NCBI GenBank assembly: GCA_001780825.1
Contig: MFIX01000221.1
Location: 1 to 15,975, forward strand
DNA length: 15,975 nucleotides
Direction: 5' to 3'
From: Candidatus Glassbacteria bacterium RIFCSPLOWO2_12_FULL_58_11
GTDB taxonomy: Bacteria; Gemmatimonadota; Glassbacteria; GWA2-58-10
A model generated the notes under the pieces. It saw only the letters and a program-made list of their open reading frames with translations. It was not told the DNA's origin and searched no databases. The translations under genes and the position numbers were made by a program. Shown piece by piece: positions 14,980 through 15,975 of this stretch; position 1 is the stretch's first letter, and the number at the start of each line of letters is the position of its first letter.

Positions 14980-15975
14980 CTAAAACTGCCGGAGTTGCTG
15001 CTCGACCTGCCGTCGCTGGTCGGGCGCAAGGTCCAGAGCGAGGAGTTTTCTGTAATAGCTTTTGGCCTCATCTTTTCGCCCCAGGTTCAGGCAAACCTGG
15101 GCCATGGTCTGCATGGCTCCCGGGTCGGGTCCGTATTTAAGAACTTCCAGCAGCAGCCTCCGCGCCGCTTCCCAGGCCCGGGCATTGGAGTACATATTTA
15201 TCGCCGTCTGGCGCAGCTGAAAATTCCCGGGGTAGTGACTCAGCAGACGATCCAGGCACTTTTCCGCGCCGGCAGTATCGCCGCTGCGCAGCAGCAGCCC
15301 GGCCGCGCTGAATGAAGCGCTTTCATCGGCGGGATCCAGGTCGGCGGCGGCGCGGTACTGTTCGAGAGCCTCTTGAATCTGGTTCGATTTCTCCAGGCAC
15401 TGGCCCAGCACCAGACGCACCAGGAAATCCTTCTGTGTTTTCCCGATGATAGAGCGCAGCAGGCGTATCGCCTCATCCGTTTTCTCCGCCCGGTAAAGGG
15501 CGAAGCCCAGATACATCCGGGCCTCCGGATTGATCGGATTCATCTCGAGAGCGAAGCGCAGTTCCTCCTGGGCCCGGCCCATATCGTCGCGCAGGTAGTA
15601 AAATATACCGGCGGTCAGATGCTCGAGCATGTGCGGGTGTTCATCCGAGCCGGCGCCGCTCCCGCCGCCGACATACCCCAGAGCGCGCAAAGCGCCGGCC
15701 CGCTGGGGATCGACCGTAAACTGACGGGTAATCCGCCGGTCCTGGGCAGTCTCGGCCAGAGGCAGCAGCGTACTCTCGAACCCGGAGATCCGGGCCGCGG
15801 TTTCATCCCGGCTCACCGCTGAGGGACAGAGGTTATGCAGCTCGTCAAAATCCGCCGCCAGGTCATAGCACTCCCAGTCCTCGCCTTCGCAATAGATGAA
15901 ATGCTTGTCCTCCGTAGTCCAGAGCGCGCGTAAATCCCCCCGGTACACCCCGGAGATATCCACCCGGCCGGCCAG
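14980..15975 (-). CDS. C-terminal part of a sulfatase-TPR fusion protein, 5' end beyond the window
   Basis: The frame is open to the right edge, so only the last 331 residues are seen. The first 50 match the end of type I (formylglycine) sulfatases: a GDLRALWTTEDKHFIYC strand followed by CYDLAADFDELHNL, the usual C-terminal signature. LRALGYVGG near residue 95 is the junction typical of sulfatases that carry TPR tails. From about 115 to 325 there are roughly six TPR-like helix pairs with A/G and P at repeat positions, for example NPINPEARMYLGFALYRAEK and DLDPADESASFSAAGLL. Such proteins hydrolyse sulfate esters or related bonds; the TPR tail probably binds partners. The catalytic Cys/Ser motif lies outside the window, so activity cannot be confirmed. 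The protein fits with the glycan-degrading genes at the left end of the window. Confidence 0.82.
   Translation of the reverse strand: MAGRVDISGVYRGDLRALWTTEDKHFIYCEGEDWECYDLAADFDELHNLCPSAVSRDETAARISGFESTLLPLAETAQDRRITRQFTVDPQRAGALRALGYVGGGSGAGSDEHPHMLEHLTAGIFYYLRDDMGRAQEELRFALEMNPINPEARMYLGFALYRAEKTDEAIRLLRSIIGKTQKDFLVRLVLGQCLEKSNQIQEALEQYRAAADLDPADESASFSAAGLLLRSGDTAGAEKCLDRLLSHYPGNFQLRQTAINMYSNARAWEAARRLLLEVLKYGPDPGAMQTMAQVCLNLGRKDEAKSYYRKLLALDLAPDQRRQVEQQLRQF

Overview
This window comes from a GC-rich bacterial chromosome segment, probably an uncultured environmental bacterium of the FCB or a neighbouring phylum. That guess rests only on gene content: Tat-exported Gfo/Idh/MocA proteins, a sulfatase-TPR fusion, and several receiver-domain regulators with unusual partners. 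No marker gene fixes the taxonomy. I see no rRNA, tRNA, CRISPR array or transposase.

Left part (1-6141, + strand): a carbohydrate-degradation block. It holds the 3' part of a GH36-like alpha-galactosidase, a large lipoprotein with a glycosidase-like barrel, and a Tat-signal Gfo/Idh/MocA oxidoreductase. A 28-nt palindrome lies between the first two. Middle (6300-9488, + strand): a tight molybdenum-cofactor operon, moaA - moaC/moaB fusion - moeA, with intergenic gaps of 4 and 2 nt. A terminator-like hairpin sits directly against the moaA ribosome binding site, so it probably lies in the moaA leader. moaD, moaE and moeB are absent here, so the operon is only part of the pathway.

Right part (9636-14734): a signalling block. 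On the minus strand, in transcription order, are an HTH-receiver protein, a stand-alone receiver, a receiver-HD-GYP (putative cyclic-di-GMP phosphodiesterase) and a class I methyltransferase. Divergent from them, across a 923-bp gene-poor region, is a + strand gene whose product joins a degenerate receiver (Glu instead of the phospho-accepting Asp) to a LuxI/FeeM-like acyl-signal synthase domain. This divergent pair, with the HD-GYP protein in the same cluster, is the best candidate for an undescribed system: a receiver-controlled acyl-amino-acid or acyl-lactone-type signal producer linked to cyclic-di-GMP turnover. The link is inferred from proximity.

The 923-bp region contains a strong sigma70-type promoter for the HTH-receiver gene, a 34-nt near-perfect palindrome, a GC-rich island with a start-less minus-strand reading frame (probable gene relic), and an AT-rich stretch before the synthase. 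The window ends in the C-terminal part of a sulfatase-TPR protein on the minus strand, which again points to sulfated or complex glycans.
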